Positions 44,243 through 53,692 of a stretch of DNA of 64,000 bases are shown here, one piece after another. The position numbers were made by a program, and so were the translations under genes. The DNA is from JBGQBN01 sp041494805 (GTDB lineage: Bacteria > Acidobacteriota > Terriglobia > Terriglobales > Acidobacteriaceae), in NCBI GenBank assembly GCA_041494805.1, contig JBGQBN010000006.1:1-64000 (forward strand), in the 5' to 3' direction. Positions within the stretch are counted from its first letter, which is position 1. Each line of letters starts with the position of its first letter. Below the pieces are notes generated by a model. The model had not been told where the DNA came from, ran no database searches, and saw only the letters and a list, made by a program, of their open reading frames with translations.

Positions 44243-46404
44243 AGTGGCACAACGTAGGTAGCACGCGCGCACCGGCCCGCGAACGCCGAAGTCGTACAGA
44301 CCTGTTCGTCGCTCTGCTGTTCATTCTGGGCATGGTGGTCCTGTTTCCGCAGCGCGGCGAAGCCTACGCCGGCCCCGGCGCCGGATTTGCCGTTCTGTCT
44401 TCGTTCTGGACTCTCTTCGTCGCCTTCCTTTATTCGGTCTACGCCTTCCTGACCTGGCCGTTTCGCCACCTTCTTCGACTGTTTCGTCGCCGGAAAACCT
44501 ACGGCAACGCACAGGTCAAGCGGGCAGTGATTTTGGGTTTCGACGGCATGGACCCGGTCCTGGCCGAAAGATTCATTCAGGAAGGAAAGTTGCCGAATCT
44601 GGCGAAACTGCGCGAGCAGGGCACTTTCCGCCCTCTTCGCACCACGTTCCCAGCAATTTCCCCGGTTGCCTGGTCAACTTTCATGACCGGAGTGAATCCC
44701 GGCAAGCACAACATTTACGATTTCCTTGCCCGAGATCAAAACACCTATCTTCCTTTTCTTTCTTCCGCTCAGATCCATGAGCCGAAACGGCATCTGCGCA
44801 TCGGCAAGTACTCGATCCCGCTGGGCAAGTCGGAAATCAAGGGCCTGCGGAAGGGCATTCCCTTCTGGCATTGGCTAGGAGAGGCAGGAATTTTCAGCTC
44901 GGTGATTCGCGTACCTGTCACCTTCCCGCCGGAAAAATTTCCCGGCGTGCTGCTCTCCGGCATGTGTGTGCCCGACTTGAAAGGCAGTCAGGGCACATTT
45001 TGCTTCTGCACTACCCACAGCAGCAACGGTAAATTTCGCGAGGGCGGCGTACGGATTCCCATGGAACGGCAAGGAGCCGTTTGCCGTTCCTACATTCCCG
45101 GGCCCGATGACCCGTTGGCCTCCGGCAGCGAAATGCGCGTCGCCTTTGAGGTGCGGCCAGATTCCGCGCGGAAGCAGGCCCGCATTGAAGTCGATTCGCA
45201 GCGCTTCACGCTGAAGGTCGGCGAGTATTCCGAATGGCTGCCGGTGAAGTTCAAGGCTGGCTTGGGTTTCAGCGCGCGCGGTATCTGCCGCTTCTATCTG
45301 AAACAGCTTTCTCCCGAGGTCGAAGTCTATGTCACGCCGGTGAACATCGATCCCGGACATCCCGACCTGCCCATCTCTCACCCCGTGACTTATTCCATCT
45401 ACTTGGCGAAACTTTTCGGTCCCTACGCCACCCTGGGACTGGCGGAAGACACCTGGGCGTTGAACGAAGAGGTCCTCGATGACGATGCCTTCCTGGTCCA
45501 AGCCTACGGCAATCACGAAGACCGCGAACGCATGCTCTTCGATGCGCTGGAGAAAACTCCCGAGGGCCTTTGTGCCTGCGTCTTTGATACCACCGACCGC
45601 GTGCAGCACATGTTCTGGCGTTATCTGGATGATGATCACCCGGCGGCGCGGGACGTCCCTCGCGATCAGCGGCCCACCGTGATTCAGGACCTCTATGTCC
45701 GCATGGACAATCTCATTGGCCGCGTGATGAAGCAGATTGACGACAAGACCCTGTTGCTGGTGGTCTCCGATCACGGATTCAAATCGTTTGCCCGCTGCAT
45801 GAATCTGAATGCGTGGCTGCACCAGAATGGCTACCTAGCCCTGCTGCCCGGCAAGACGGAAAGCGGCGACTGGTTTCAGGATGTGGATTGGTCCCACACT
45901 CGCGCCTACACCATGGGCCTCAACGGTCTTTACATGAATCTGAAAGGACGCGAGCGACAGGGCATCGTCGAGCCCGGTGCGGAGGCGGAGGCGCTGAAGG
46001 AAGAGCTTCGCCGCAAGCTGGACGGGCTGGTCGATCCTGCCTCAGGGACGGTTGGAATTACCGGAGTCTTTAACTGCGAGGGAATTTATGCGGGTCCTTA
46101 TGTGGATAACGCACCCGACCTAATCGTAGGCTACGGCGCGGGCTACCGCGCTTCCTGGGATTCTGTGATGGGAAAGGTCACCAGCCTGATTTTCGAAGAC
46201 AATCTCAAGGCCTGGAGCGGCGACCACTGCATTGATCCTCGGCTGGTTCCAGGTGTGATGTTCGCAAACCGCAAGTTCGCCGAGGAGAAGCTGGCGATTG
46301 TGGATGTGGCTCCCACTATTTTGAAGCTGTTTGGCCTCAAGCTGCCCACGCACTTCGACGGCAAGCCCTGGACGATGACCCCGGCAGTCGATCGAGGACG
46401 ATGA
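44239..46404 (+). CDS. Alkaline-phosphatase-superfamily phosphodiesterase, paralog 2 (membrane-anchored)
   Basis: 721 residues from the ATG coupled to the membrane-protein stop. Two N-terminal transmembrane helices (LFVALLFILGMVVLFPQ, FWTLFVAFLYSVYAFLTW) precede the enzyme domain. Motifs are LGFDGMDPVLAERFI (Asp102), SPVAWSTFMTGVNPGKHNIYD (Ser141; shown as SPVAWST), VFDTTDRVQHMFWR, VVSDHGFKSF and WSGDHCIDPRLVPGVMFAN. It is clearly homologous to the gene at 41188 along its whole length, including the insert. The two enzymes probably act in sequence or on related envelope polymers or lipids. Confidence 0.85.
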   Translation: MKWHNVGSTRAPARERRSRTDLFVALLFILGMVVLFPQRGEAYAGPGAGFAVLSSFWTLFVAFLYSVYAFLTWPFRHLLRLFRRRKTYGNAQVKRAVILGFDGMDPVLAERFIQEGKLPNLAKLREQGTFRPLRTTFPAISPVAWSTFMTGVNPGKHNIYDFLARDQNTYLPFLSSAQIHEPKRHLRIGKYSIPLGKSEIKGLRKGIPFWHWLGEAGIFSSVIRVPVTFPPEKFPGVLLSGMCVPDLKGSQGTFCFCTTHSSNGKFREGGVRIPMERQGAVCRSYIPGPDDPLASGSEMRVAFEVRPDSARKQARIEVDSQRFTLKVGEYSEWLPVKFKAGLGFSARGICRFYLKQLSPEVEVYVTPVNIDPGHPDLPISHPVTYSIYLAKLFGPYATLGLAEDTWALNEEVLDDDAFLVQAYGNHEDRERMLFDALEKTPEGLCACVFDTTDRVQHMFWRYLDDDHPAARDVPRDQRPTVIQDLYVRMDNLIGRVMKQIDDKTLLLVVSDHGFKSFARCMNLNAWLHQNGYLALLPGKTESGDWFQDVDWSHTRAYTMGLNGLYMNLKGRERQGIVEPGAEAEALKEELRRKLDGLVDPASGTVGITGVFNCEGIYAGPYVDNAPDLIVGYGAGYRASWDSVMGKVTSLIFEDNLKAWSGDHCIDPRLVPGVMFANRKFAEEKLAIVDVAPTILKLFGLKLPTHFDGKPWTMTPAVDRGR

Positions 46405-46420
46405 AATTCCGTGCAACCTC

Positions 46421-46990
46421 CTACCGGGATTGTGCCTGAAGGCTGAGGTTCAACTCCAAAACGTTGACATGCGGCTCGCCGAAAAGGCCAAACTGACGGC
46501 TGCGAGTGTGCTGCCGGACAAGGCGCCTAACGTTTTCTTCCGACAGCCCGCGTTCCCGCGCCACACGTGGGATCTGGAAATCCGCAGCCGCGGGGGAAAT
46601 GTCCGGATCCAGTCCGGAAGCTGAAGTGGTGACCAGATCTACGGGCACCGGAGCTCCGGGGTTTTCCTGCTGTACGCGGTCGCGGTCGGCGTTGACTCGA
46701 TCGATCAATTTCTGATTGGTTGGACCCAGGTTCGACCCGCCGGAAGCAGTTGCGTTGTACCCGGCAGTCCCGGCGGCCGAAGGTCGCGAATGAAAGTAGC
46801 CGGGCCCGGTGAAGGGTTGTCCGATCAGACGAGAGCCGATTAGCACGCCGTCGTGCTCGATCAGTTGACCATTTGCCTGGTCGTGGAATAGAGCCTGCGC
46901 GAGACCGGTCACGGTCAGCGGATAGATAATTCCCAGCAGGACCGTAGTTGCCAGTGTCATCAGGATCGACGTGATCAAATGCTGCTTCAT
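46421..46990 (-). CDS. kdpC: Potassium-transporting ATPase KdpC subunit
   Basis: 189 residues. A single N-terminal transmembrane helix (LITSILMTLATTVLLGIIYP) is followed by the KdpC signatures GSRLIGQPFTGPGYFHSRPS and YNATASGGSNLGPTN, then LVTTSASGLDPDISPAAA. KdpC assists K+ binding in the KdpFABC complex. Last gene of the kdp operon, 11 nt after kdpB. Confidence 0.96.
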   Translation of the reverse strand: MKQHLITSILMTLATTVLLGIIYPLTVTGLAQALFHDQANGQLIEHDGVLIGSRLIGQPFTGPGYFHSRPSAAGTAGYNATASGGSNLGPTNQKLIDRVNADRDRVQQENPGAPVPVDLVTTSASGLDPDISPAAADFQIPRVARERGLSEENVRRLVRQHTRSRQFGLFGEPHVNVLELNLSLQAQSR

Positions 46991-47001
46991 AAATGCCTCA
47001 T

Positions 47002-49035
47002 CTACGCCAAGTGAATGCCCGTAATGAAAACATCAATCAGCTTGATGCCAATAAACGGCGCAATCAAGCCTCCCAGCCCGTAGATCAGAAGATTGCGCCG
47101 CAGCATGGATTCCGCACCCATGGCTTTGTACTGGACACCGCGAAGAGCGAGCGGAATGAGCGCGATGATAATCAGCGCATTGAAGATGACCGCCGACAGC
47201 ACGGCTGACTCGGGCGTCCGCAGGTGCATGACGTTCAACGCGTTCAGCACAGGAAACGTCGCCGCAAACATGGCCGGGATAATAGCGAAATACTTGGCCA
47301 CGTCGTTGGCAATGGAAAATGTAGTGAGCGCGCCGCGCGTCATCAGCAACTGCTTGCCAATTTCGACGACTTCGATGAGCTTGGTGGGATTGGAATCGAG
47401 ATCAACCATGTTCCCGGCTTCTTTCGCGGCCTGCGTTCCGGTATTCATGGCAACACCGACGTCGGCCTGGGCCAGTGCCGGGGCGTCGTTGGTCCCATCG
47501 CCGGTCATGGCAACCAGCTTTCCTTCTCCTTGCTCGCGACGAATCAGGTCCATTTTGTCTTTGGGAGTTGCTTCGGCGAGGAAATCATCCACTCCCGCCT
47601 CGCGAGCGATAGCAGCAGCGGTGAGTGGGTTGTCGCCAGTAATCATCACGGTTTTGATTCCCATGGAGCGCAGCTGGATGAAGCGCTCCTTCATTCCGCC
47701 CTTGACGATGTCCTTCAGGTGGATCACACCCAAAGCTCGCCAATTCTCCGCCACCACCAACGGAGTGCCGCCGGAGCGCGCGATCGTCTCCACTGTGGCT
47801 TGAATTTCTTTCGGTAAGGTAGTGCCATGCAGGCCGAGGTATTTGAGGATGGCATCCACTGCTCCTTTGCGAATCTCGCGGCCGTCGAGATTCACACCCG
47901 ACATGCGGGTCTGGGCGGTAAAGGGAACGAACACCGCTTCTTGGGATGCCAGTTCTCTTCCTCGCAGGCCATATTGCTCTTTGGCCAGGACCACGATGGA
48001 GCGGCCTTCGGGAGTCTCATCCGCTAGCGAAGAAAGTTGAGCTGCATCCGCCATCTCGGCCGTTGTGATCCCCGGAGCAGGAATAAACTCCGACGCCTGG
48101 CGGTTGCCCAGCGTGATGGTTCCAGTCTTGTCCAAGAGGAGGGTATTCACATCGCCGGCAGCTTCCACGGCGCGACCGGACATAGCCAGCACATTGTGCT
48201 GCACCAGCCGATCCATACCGGCGATCCCAATCGCGGAAAGAAGACCGCCAATCGTGGTTGGGATCAGGCACACCAGCAGGGACACGAGAACAAACACCGT
48301 CTGCGGCGAGCCGGAGTAGATGGCAAATGGCTGGAGGGTGACTACCGCCAGCAGAAAGATGATGGTGAGACCAGCGAGAAGAATGTTGAGCGCAATCTCA
48401 TTGGGCGTCTTCTGTCTTTCCGCTCCTTCCACCAGAGCGATCATTCTGTCGAGGAACGTTTCCCCCGGATTCGAAGTGATGCGCACCTTGATTTGATCGG
48501 AAAGAACCCGGGTACCCCCGGTCACCGCTGAACGGTCTCCACCGGCCTCGCGAATCACCGGGGCGGACTCGCCCGTGATAGCAGATTCATCGACCGAGGC
48601 AATTCCTTCGATCACCTCCCCATCCCCGGGGATGAACTCACCCGCTGCGACCAGTACCTGATCGCCAGACCGTAACTTGGCACTCGGAACCATTTCGCTG
48701 CCGCCATCGGGCAAGAGGCGTCGCGCCATGGTCTCGGACCGGGCTTTGCGCAGGGTCTCAGCCTGGGCTTTGCCGCGGCCTTCCGCCATGGCCTCGGCGA
48801 AGTTGGCGAACAACACCGTGAACCACAACCACAGCGTGATCTGCAGATTGAAAGCAAAGCTGGAGTGTGAGCGGAACAGCAGGAGAGTGGTGACTACACT
48901 CCCGACCTCCACCACGAACATGACAGGGTTCCCCATCATTTTGCGCGGGTGCAGCTTCAGAAATGAGTCCAGGATCGCGCCTTGCACGATCTTCATGTCC
49001 CAGATGGCCTTCGACTTGGTTTTCTTCTCCGCCAT
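47002..49035 (-). CDS. kdpB: Potassium-transporting ATPase ATP-binding subunit KdpB
   Basis: 677 residues. P-type ATPase motifs are TGES (154-157), LLDKTGTITLGN with phosphorylated Asp302, MITGDNPLTAAAIA and MTGDGTNDAPALAQADVGVAM. It powers high-affinity K+ uptake from the inner membrane. Six nt separate it from kdpA. Confidence 0.97.
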   Translation of the reverse strand: MAEKKTKSKAIWDMKIVQGAILDSFLKLHPRKMMGNPVMFVVEVGSVVTTLLLFRSHSSFAFNLQITLWLWFTVLFANFAEAMAEGRGKAQAETLRKARSETMARRLLPDGGSEMVPSAKLRSGDQVLVAAGEFIPGDGEVIEGIASVDESAITGESAPVIREAGGDRSAVTGGTRVLSDQIKVRITSNPGETFLDRMIALVEGAERQKTPNEIALNILLAGLTIIFLLAVVTLQPFAIYSGSPQTVFVLVSLLVCLIPTTIGGLLSAIGIAGMDRLVQHNVLAMSGRAVEAAGDVNTLLLDKTGTITLGNRQASEFIPAPGITTAEMADAAQLSSLADETPEGRSIVVLAKEQYGLRGRELASQEAVFVPFTAQTRMSGVNLDGREIRKGAVDAILKYLGLHGTTLPKEIQATVETIARSGGTPLVVAENWRALGVIHLKDIVKGGMKERFIQLRSMGIKTVMITGDNPLTAAAIAREAGVDDFLAEATPKDKMDLIRREQGEGKLVAMTGDGTNDAPALAQADVGVAMNTGTQAAKEAGNMVDLDSNPTKLIEVVEIGKQLLMTRGALTTFSIANDVAKYFAIIPAMFAATFPVLNALNVMHLRTPESAVLSAVIFNALIIIALIPLALRGVQYKAMGAESMLRRNLLIYGLGGLIAPFIGIKLIDVFITGIHLA

Positions 49036-49041
49036 ATTTCC

Positions 49042-50838
49042 TCAGAAAGTTTTGCCCGCCGACATCAACAGGTGCTCGAGTATCGGCCCCAGGCTCAAGG
49101 CCGGAAAGAAAGTCAAGGCACCCACGATCAAAATCACTCCGATGAGCAGAACCGTGAACAACGGTGTAGTGACCGGGAATGTGCCCAGCGAGGGTGGCAC
49201 ATACTTCTTTTTCGCCAGATTGCCGGCGATCGCGAGCATGGGAATGACCATGAAGAAGCGTCCCACCAACATGGTCACAGCGCCCGCGGTGTTGTACCAG
49301 AGCGTGTTCCCGTTGAGTCCGCCGAATGCGGAGCCGTTATTGCCCGCCATCGAAGTGAAGGCGTAGAGAATCTGGGTTAGGCCGTGTGGACCCGGGTTGC
49401 TGATGCTGGACGTGCCGAATCCCTTCACCGATGAAATGCCCGTGAGCACCAGAATCACCAGCGGGAAAACCAGGGTGACCAACATGGCCATCTTTACGTC
49501 GTAGGCTTCGATTTTCTTCCCCAAATATTCGGGGGTGCGGCCCACCATGAGTCCAGCGATGAAAACCGCCAGGACCACATAGATCAGGATGCCGTACAAT
49601 CCCGCGCCCACTCCTCCAAACACGGTTTCACTGAGCATGATGTTGACTAGCGGCACCATGCCCCCCAGAGGAGTGTAGGAATCGTGCCATCCGTTAATTG
49701 CTCCGCAGCTGGCATCGGTAGTGATAGTGGCGAAGAGTGTGGAATCGGCCACGCCAAAGCGGACTTCCTTGCCCTCCATGTTGCCGCCGGACTGAGTGAG
49801 GCTGGCGCGCTGATCGATTCCGTGCAGCAGAGGATTGCCACGCGCCTCCGCCCAGTAAGCCGTCGTCACTCCAGTCAGGAAGAGCACTGCCATGGCTGCC
49901 CACACTGCCCAGCCGTGGCGCTGTGATCCGGTCATGCGGCCGAGTGTGTAGGTCAGACCTGCCGGAATGGCAAAGATGAAAAACATCTCCAGGTAGTTAC
50001 TGAAGGGAGTGGGATTTTCAAACGGGTGGGCGCTATTGGCATTGAAGAAGCCGCCTCCGTTGGTGCCCAATTCTTTAATGGCCTCCTGCGATGCGACCGG
50101 GCCTTGCGCGATGGTCTGATCGGTCACGATGTCCATCACCGGCTTTCCATCCTGGCCGACCATCGGGTTTCCGTCTGGCCCGATCTTCTGCAACGGTTGC
50201 GGTTCCACCAGTTTCACCGTGTCGTATGGTCGGAGGTTCTGGACGACGCCCTGGGAAACCAGCGCTAGCGCGCCAACCACGCAAAGCGGCAGCAGCAACC
50301 AGAGCGTGGCCCGCGTCATGTCCACCCAGAAGTTGCCGATGGTTTCCTTTTCCCGCCGCGCGATCCCGCGGATGAAAGCAATGGCCAGCGCCATACCGAC
50401 CGCAGCTGACGCAAAGTTGTGATACGCCAGTCCCACCATCTGCGTGAAATAGCTCATAGTGGTTTCGCCGGCGTAGTTCTGCCAGTTGGTATTGGTGGTG
50501 AAGGACGCAGCCGTGTTGAACGCCAGGGCCGGCAACACGGCTGTGAGTTTTTGCGGATTCCAAGGCAAAACCTGTTGGGCACGTTCAATCAAGTACAGCA
50601 GCAGCATGGACACGCCGCTGAAAAGCAGCATAGTGGTTGCGTATTCGGTCCAGCGCATCTCATGGTTTTCGTCCACGCCGGTCACGCGATACAGCACACG
50701 TTCCACCGGACGCATCACCGGATCTAGGAAGGTGCGTTCACGGCTGAAAACCCGCGCCATGAACATGCCCAGCGGCTTGGTCACCGCGAGAATCAGCGCC
50801 AGATACAGAAGAATCTGAATCCACCCATTCACTGTCAT
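49042..50838 (-). CDS. kdpA: Potassium-transporting ATPase K+-channel-like subunit KdpA
   Basis: 598 residues with about ten membrane helices. Selectivity-filter regions are seen at NTAASFTTNTNWQNY, LGTNGGGFFNANSAHP, TDASCGAINGWHDSY and SMAGNNGSAFGGLNGN. Its ATG shares one base with the kdpF stop (TGATG). Confidence 0.97.
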   Translation of the reverse strand: MTVNGWIQILLYLALILAVTKPLGMFMARVFSRERTFLDPVMRPVERVLYRVTGVDENHEMRWTEYATTMLLFSGVSMLLLYLIERAQQVLPWNPQKLTAVLPALAFNTAASFTTNTNWQNYAGETTMSYFTQMVGLAYHNFASAAVGMALAIAFIRGIARREKETIGNFWVDMTRATLWLLLPLCVVGALALVSQGVVQNLRPYDTVKLVEPQPLQKIGPDGNPMVGQDGKPVMDIVTDQTIAQGPVASQEAIKELGTNGGGFFNANSAHPFENPTPFSNYLEMFFIFAIPAGLTYTLGRMTGSQRHGWAVWAAMAVLFLTGVTTAYWAEARGNPLLHGIDQRASLTQSGGNMEGKEVRFGVADSTLFATITTDASCGAINGWHDSYTPLGGMVPLVNIMLSETVFGGVGAGLYGILIYVVLAVFIAGLMVGRTPEYLGKKIEAYDVKMAMLVTLVFPLVILVLTGISSVKGFGTSSISNPGPHGLTQILYAFTSMAGNNGSAFGGLNGNTLWYNTAGAVTMLVGRFFMVIPMLAIAGNLAKKKYVPPSLGTFPVTTPLFTVLLIGVILIVGALTFFPALSLGPILEHLLMSAGKTF

Positions 50839-50927
50839 CAGAACTTCTCCGGCTTCAACAAGGCATACAGCAGGTAGATCATCAGCAAGGCGCTCACCGC
50901 CAGCATGACGATCGATTCAGCATTCAT
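50838..50927 (-). CDS. kdpF: Potassium-transporting ATPase KdpF subunit
   Basis: 29 residues: MNAESIVMLAVSALLMIYLL then YALLKPEKF. One transmembrane helix with the family's LLKPEKF C-terminus. AGGTG lies about 9 nt before the ATG. It stabilises the KdpABC complex. Confidence 0.9.
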   Translation of the reverse strand: MNAESIVMLAVSALLMIYLLYALLKPEKF

Positions 50928-50938
50928 GACGTTTCACC

Positions 50939-51025
50939 TCAGCGGATTCGGTCGCAGAACCGCACGTAGCCAAGCGATAGCAGGAAAAATGCGACCGTCA
51001 CTACCACGAAAACTATGTCTCCCAT
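50939..51025 (-). CDS. 28-residue membrane peptide of the kdp operon
   Basis: MGDIVFVVVTVAFFLLSLGY then VRFCDRIR. One transmembrane helix followed by a short basic end with a cysteine. GAGG lies 6 nt before the ATG (51025-51023). It is 11 nt upstream of kdpF and 31 nt after the outer-membrane barrel gene. The ribosome site and position argue for a real gene. I know of similar small peptides next to kdpF in related phyla, but no assigned role. Confidence 0.7.
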   Translation of the reverse strand: MGDIVFVVVTVAFFLLSLGYVRFCDRIR

Positions 51026-51056
51026 AACCGCCTCTTTTTACTGCCCTCTGCCACAA

Positions 51057-52721
51057 TCAAAATTTGACAAGAATTGCCAAGTTGAGCCGATTTTCGTTTC
51101 TTCGGAGGTCCGGCGCCCATCCCGACACCAAAGATCCCGGCGCACCAGTATTGCCTCCCGGAGGCGTAACGCCGCCTGATCCCGAGAAATAGGGTACATT
51201 CGCCTCCCGATGGTTGTACTCCCAGCGAAAAGTGATGTACTGGCTCGGCATGTAATCGAAAGTCGCTGAGGCGTCCCAGGCCTTGTAGGGCTCTCCGGGG
51301 TTTTCCGTAAAGTAAGGTGTCCCGGACGTGGCGGTCGCCCCATTGATGGGTGGCAGCAGCACCAGGTAGCGTCCGGGGTTGTTGATCTTGCCGCCGCCAA
51401 TCGTCACGCCGTACCGGTCCTTATCGAACCAAAAGCGGTTGTACAGCATGAAACCCAGGAAGCTCTGCTTGGGGCCCTTCGCGGAATTACTCCAGCAGCT
51501 GACCCCACCGCCGTGTTCGCATCCCATATCGCCAGTCAGCGAGAAGGCGGCCTTGTCCATCATCTTTCCGGGCTGGTCGTAGTACTTGACTTCGATGCTG
51601 TCGTCGGTGTGATAGCGCACACGTCCGGGAAGGTTCAACGCATCTTCACCCAAGGCATATTGATTTCCAAGGATTGAGAGCCAGCCGTTCGGACGCCACA
51701 AGATCTGCCCGCCAATGCCGGGCCGGTGGTTGAACCGTCCGTAAGACTGCCACCCGTTTACGAACCAGGGCTCGATCTTTAAATGTGCCGTGGGGAAAAT
51801 TTGCACTCGCACACCATTGAAGAACCATGGTGTGTTCGAAGAAACATACGAGGGCTGATACGCCCAATTGTCGAAATTGTAATAGCTGAAGAGGCCGATG
51901 TACGACACGAAGATCCCGGCATCCACGTTGATTCCATGCAGGGCGTTGAAGTGGTACCCACCGTAGGCTTCAGTGAGGTAGCGATAAGCATTGGCGAGGT
52001 CCCATTGGCCGCGCGACGGGCTGGCATCATTGCGCGGAGTAGTGGTCGAATACATGCCGAACTGCGTCATCAGACGGGCACGGACATTGTCGTAGTGGAA
52101 GTCGCCACCGACACCGAGTTGCGTAACCTGGACCTCGCTCGAGCGGAACACCTCGCTCGATCCGCCAATGGTGTCGTCTTTGGGATGATTGAAATCGTAG
52201 ATATAGTCAACATCGGCCCTGATCTCTGGGGTAAAGAATGGGCTATCGAACGCGGGCGTTTTCGTCCGCGGCGTGCCATTCAGCCAGGTCCAGTCCGCGA
52301 ACGCAAAGGGCTCGGCCGGTTTTTGTTTCTCAGTTTGGACCGATTTGGGCAGCGCCGCCGCAGGCTGTGGTGGCGTTTGCACCAGCGATGCGGTTTCGTA
52401 CTTGCCCTCAACTATGGGCGACGTGGGCACCGGGGGCCCTCCTGCCTTCGCCTGGTTTAGGGCGCCAACACTGGCAGGTTGTGGCACGGCATCCTCGCGG
52501 ACAGTGGGCTGCGGCTGAACTTTTTCCAGGTTCGCGACTTTGGCCTGCAGCTGCAGGACTAGCTCGCGCAACTCCCCAACCTCCTGCGCGCTGGCGGGAG
52601 CTTCACCAGCTTTCTCTTGGGCATGGACTGAGACGGTCAGGAACATCGCCGCCAACACCCCTACAACCACTCGCTTAGCGTTTTCCGTGGCCGACCGTTC
52701 GCCCAGCAGTCTGTGATTCAT
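51057..52721 (-). CDS. Outer-membrane beta-barrel protein in the kdp operon
   Basis: 554 residues from the ATG at 52721, with a signal peptide (VVVGVLAAMFLTVSVHAQ). A short coiled coil (VGELRELVLQLQAKVANLEK) and a Pro/Ala-rich linker precede a barrel of about 400 residues with alternating aromatic strands (GINVDAGIFVSYIGLFSYYN, RFWFDKDRYGVTIGGGKIN, FTWEY-like strands) ending in LAILVKF, a terminal-Phe barrel signature. The frame stays open a further 86 codons upstream (to 52979), where MNVVFIALAASSIGLLLRFL from 52880 looks like a separate small membrane protein that has no stop before the barrel. It lies between kdpE and kdpF, so K+ entry across the outer membrane is a reasonable guess. Confidence 0.8.
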   Translation of the reverse strand: MNHRLLGERSATENAKRVVVGVLAAMFLTVSVHAQEKAGEAPASAQEVGELRELVLQLQAKVANLEKVQPQPTVREDAVPQPASVGALNQAKAGGPPVPTSPIVEGKYETASLVQTPPQPAAALPKSVQTEKQKPAEPFAFADWTWLNGTPRTKTPAFDSPFFTPEIRADVDYIYDFNHPKDDTIGGSSEVFRSSEVQVTQLGVGGDFHYDNVRARLMTQFGMYSTTTPRNDASPSRGQWDLANAYRYLTEAYGGYHFNALHGINVDAGIFVSYIGLFSYYNFDNWAYQPSYVSSNTPWFFNGVRVQIFPTAHLKIEPWFVNGWQSYGRFNHRPGIGGQILWRPNGWLSILGNQYALGEDALNLPGRVRYHTDDSIEVKYYDQPGKMMDKAAFSLTGDMGCEHGGGVSCWSNSAKGPKQSFLGFMLYNRFWFDKDRYGVTIGGGKINNPGRYLVLLPPINGATATSGTPYFTENPGEPYKAWDASATFDYMPSQYITFRWEYNHREANVPYFSGSGGVTPPGGNTGAPGSLVSGWAPDLRRNENRLNLAILVKF

Positions 52722-52996
52722 GACAGTAACCTTTCCGCGGCGCTCGTAGTAATCCCGCCCAATGAAATGGACATTCACTACCCGGGACGACGACACCCTC
52801 CTGTCCCGGTGCAGGGCCACCAGGAAGCGCAACAACAAGCCAATGCTGCTTGCAGCCAGCGCGATAAATACAACGTTCATGGCAAAAACCCCGGTCTTTA
52901 GATGCCCAAGACGATTGAACAACCACAGGCATAAAACTGGGATAAGCGATTCATAAATTGTTCGTAAGGACTTGGGCACGAGGCGGAAGGGAATGA

Positions 52997-53692
52997 CTAC
53001 TTGCCGGGCTCAAAACGATATCCCACCCAGGGTTCGGTGACAATGTAGCGGGGAGATGAGGCTTCCGGCTCCAACTTCTTGCGCAATTGCCCCACGAACA
53101 CGCGCAGGTACTCCACCTGCTCCGTACTGTTGCCGCCCCAGACGGCGTTCAGAAGGGCGCGGTGGGTAACAACCTTGCCGGCAAAACGGGCGAGATATAC
53201 CAGGAGGTCAAATTCTTTGGGAGTCAAGTGAACCTCACGGCGGCGGACGCTGACTTTATGCGCCGCCAGGTCAATACTGAAGTCTCCCACTTCCAGAAGG
53301 CCGGCCTCTTCTTCTTCGCCAGACGGCACACGGCGCAGGCTCACCCTGACCCGGGCCAGCAATTCCTCCATGCCGAAGGGTTTGGTTACGTAGTCATCCG
53401 CACCGGCATCGAGCGCCTTTACCTTAGTCTTCTCTTCACCCCGCACGGAGAGCACGATGATAGGGACCTGGCTCTTGCTCCGGATGCGCCGGCATAATTC
53501 CAAACCGTCCATGTTGGGCATGGAAAGGTCGGTGATGACCAACTCCGGCGTCCAGTCTTTCATGATCTCGAGGGCAGTCTCGCCGTCATTTGCCACCCGG
53601 ATGTCATAACCCTGGCTGGTAAGGGATGTCCTCAGGACCCGGCTGATCTGGGGTTCGTCGTCAACCACCAGAATGCGGCGGTGCTCGCTCAT
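52997..53692 (-). CDS. kdpE: Response regulator KdpE
   Basis: 231 residues, OmpR/PhoB type. The receiver domain has ILVVDDEPQISRVL (acidic pair), VITDLSMPNMDGLELC (phosphorylated Asp in ITDLSMP) and DAGADDYVTKPFG. The C-terminal winged helix contains HLTPKEFDLLVYLARFAGKV and VGYRFEPGK. It activates kdp transcription. It overlaps the KdpD N-terminal gene by 4 nt. Confidence 0.95.
   Translation of the reverse strand: MSEHRRILVVDDEPQISRVLRTSLTSQGYDIRVANDGETALEIMKDWTPELVITDLSMPNMDGLELCRRIRSKSQVPIIVLSVRGEEKTKVKALDAGADDYVTKPFGMEELLARVRVSLRRVPSGEEEEAGLLEVGDFSIDLAAHKVSVRRREVHLTPKEFDLLVYLARFAGKVVTHRALLNAVWGGNSTEQVEYLRVFVGQLRKKLEPEASSPRYIVTEPWVGYRFEPGK

Noticed and set aside
44875..45822. 315-codon open frame opposite the second phosphatase-superfamily gene
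   Set aside because: Antisense shadow without a ribosome site or domain.
52722..52979. Treating the whole 640-codon frame as the barrel protein
   Set aside because: A normal signal peptide starts at the ATG 52721, and a secreted barrel would not carry a membrane helix plus about 50 charged residues before it.
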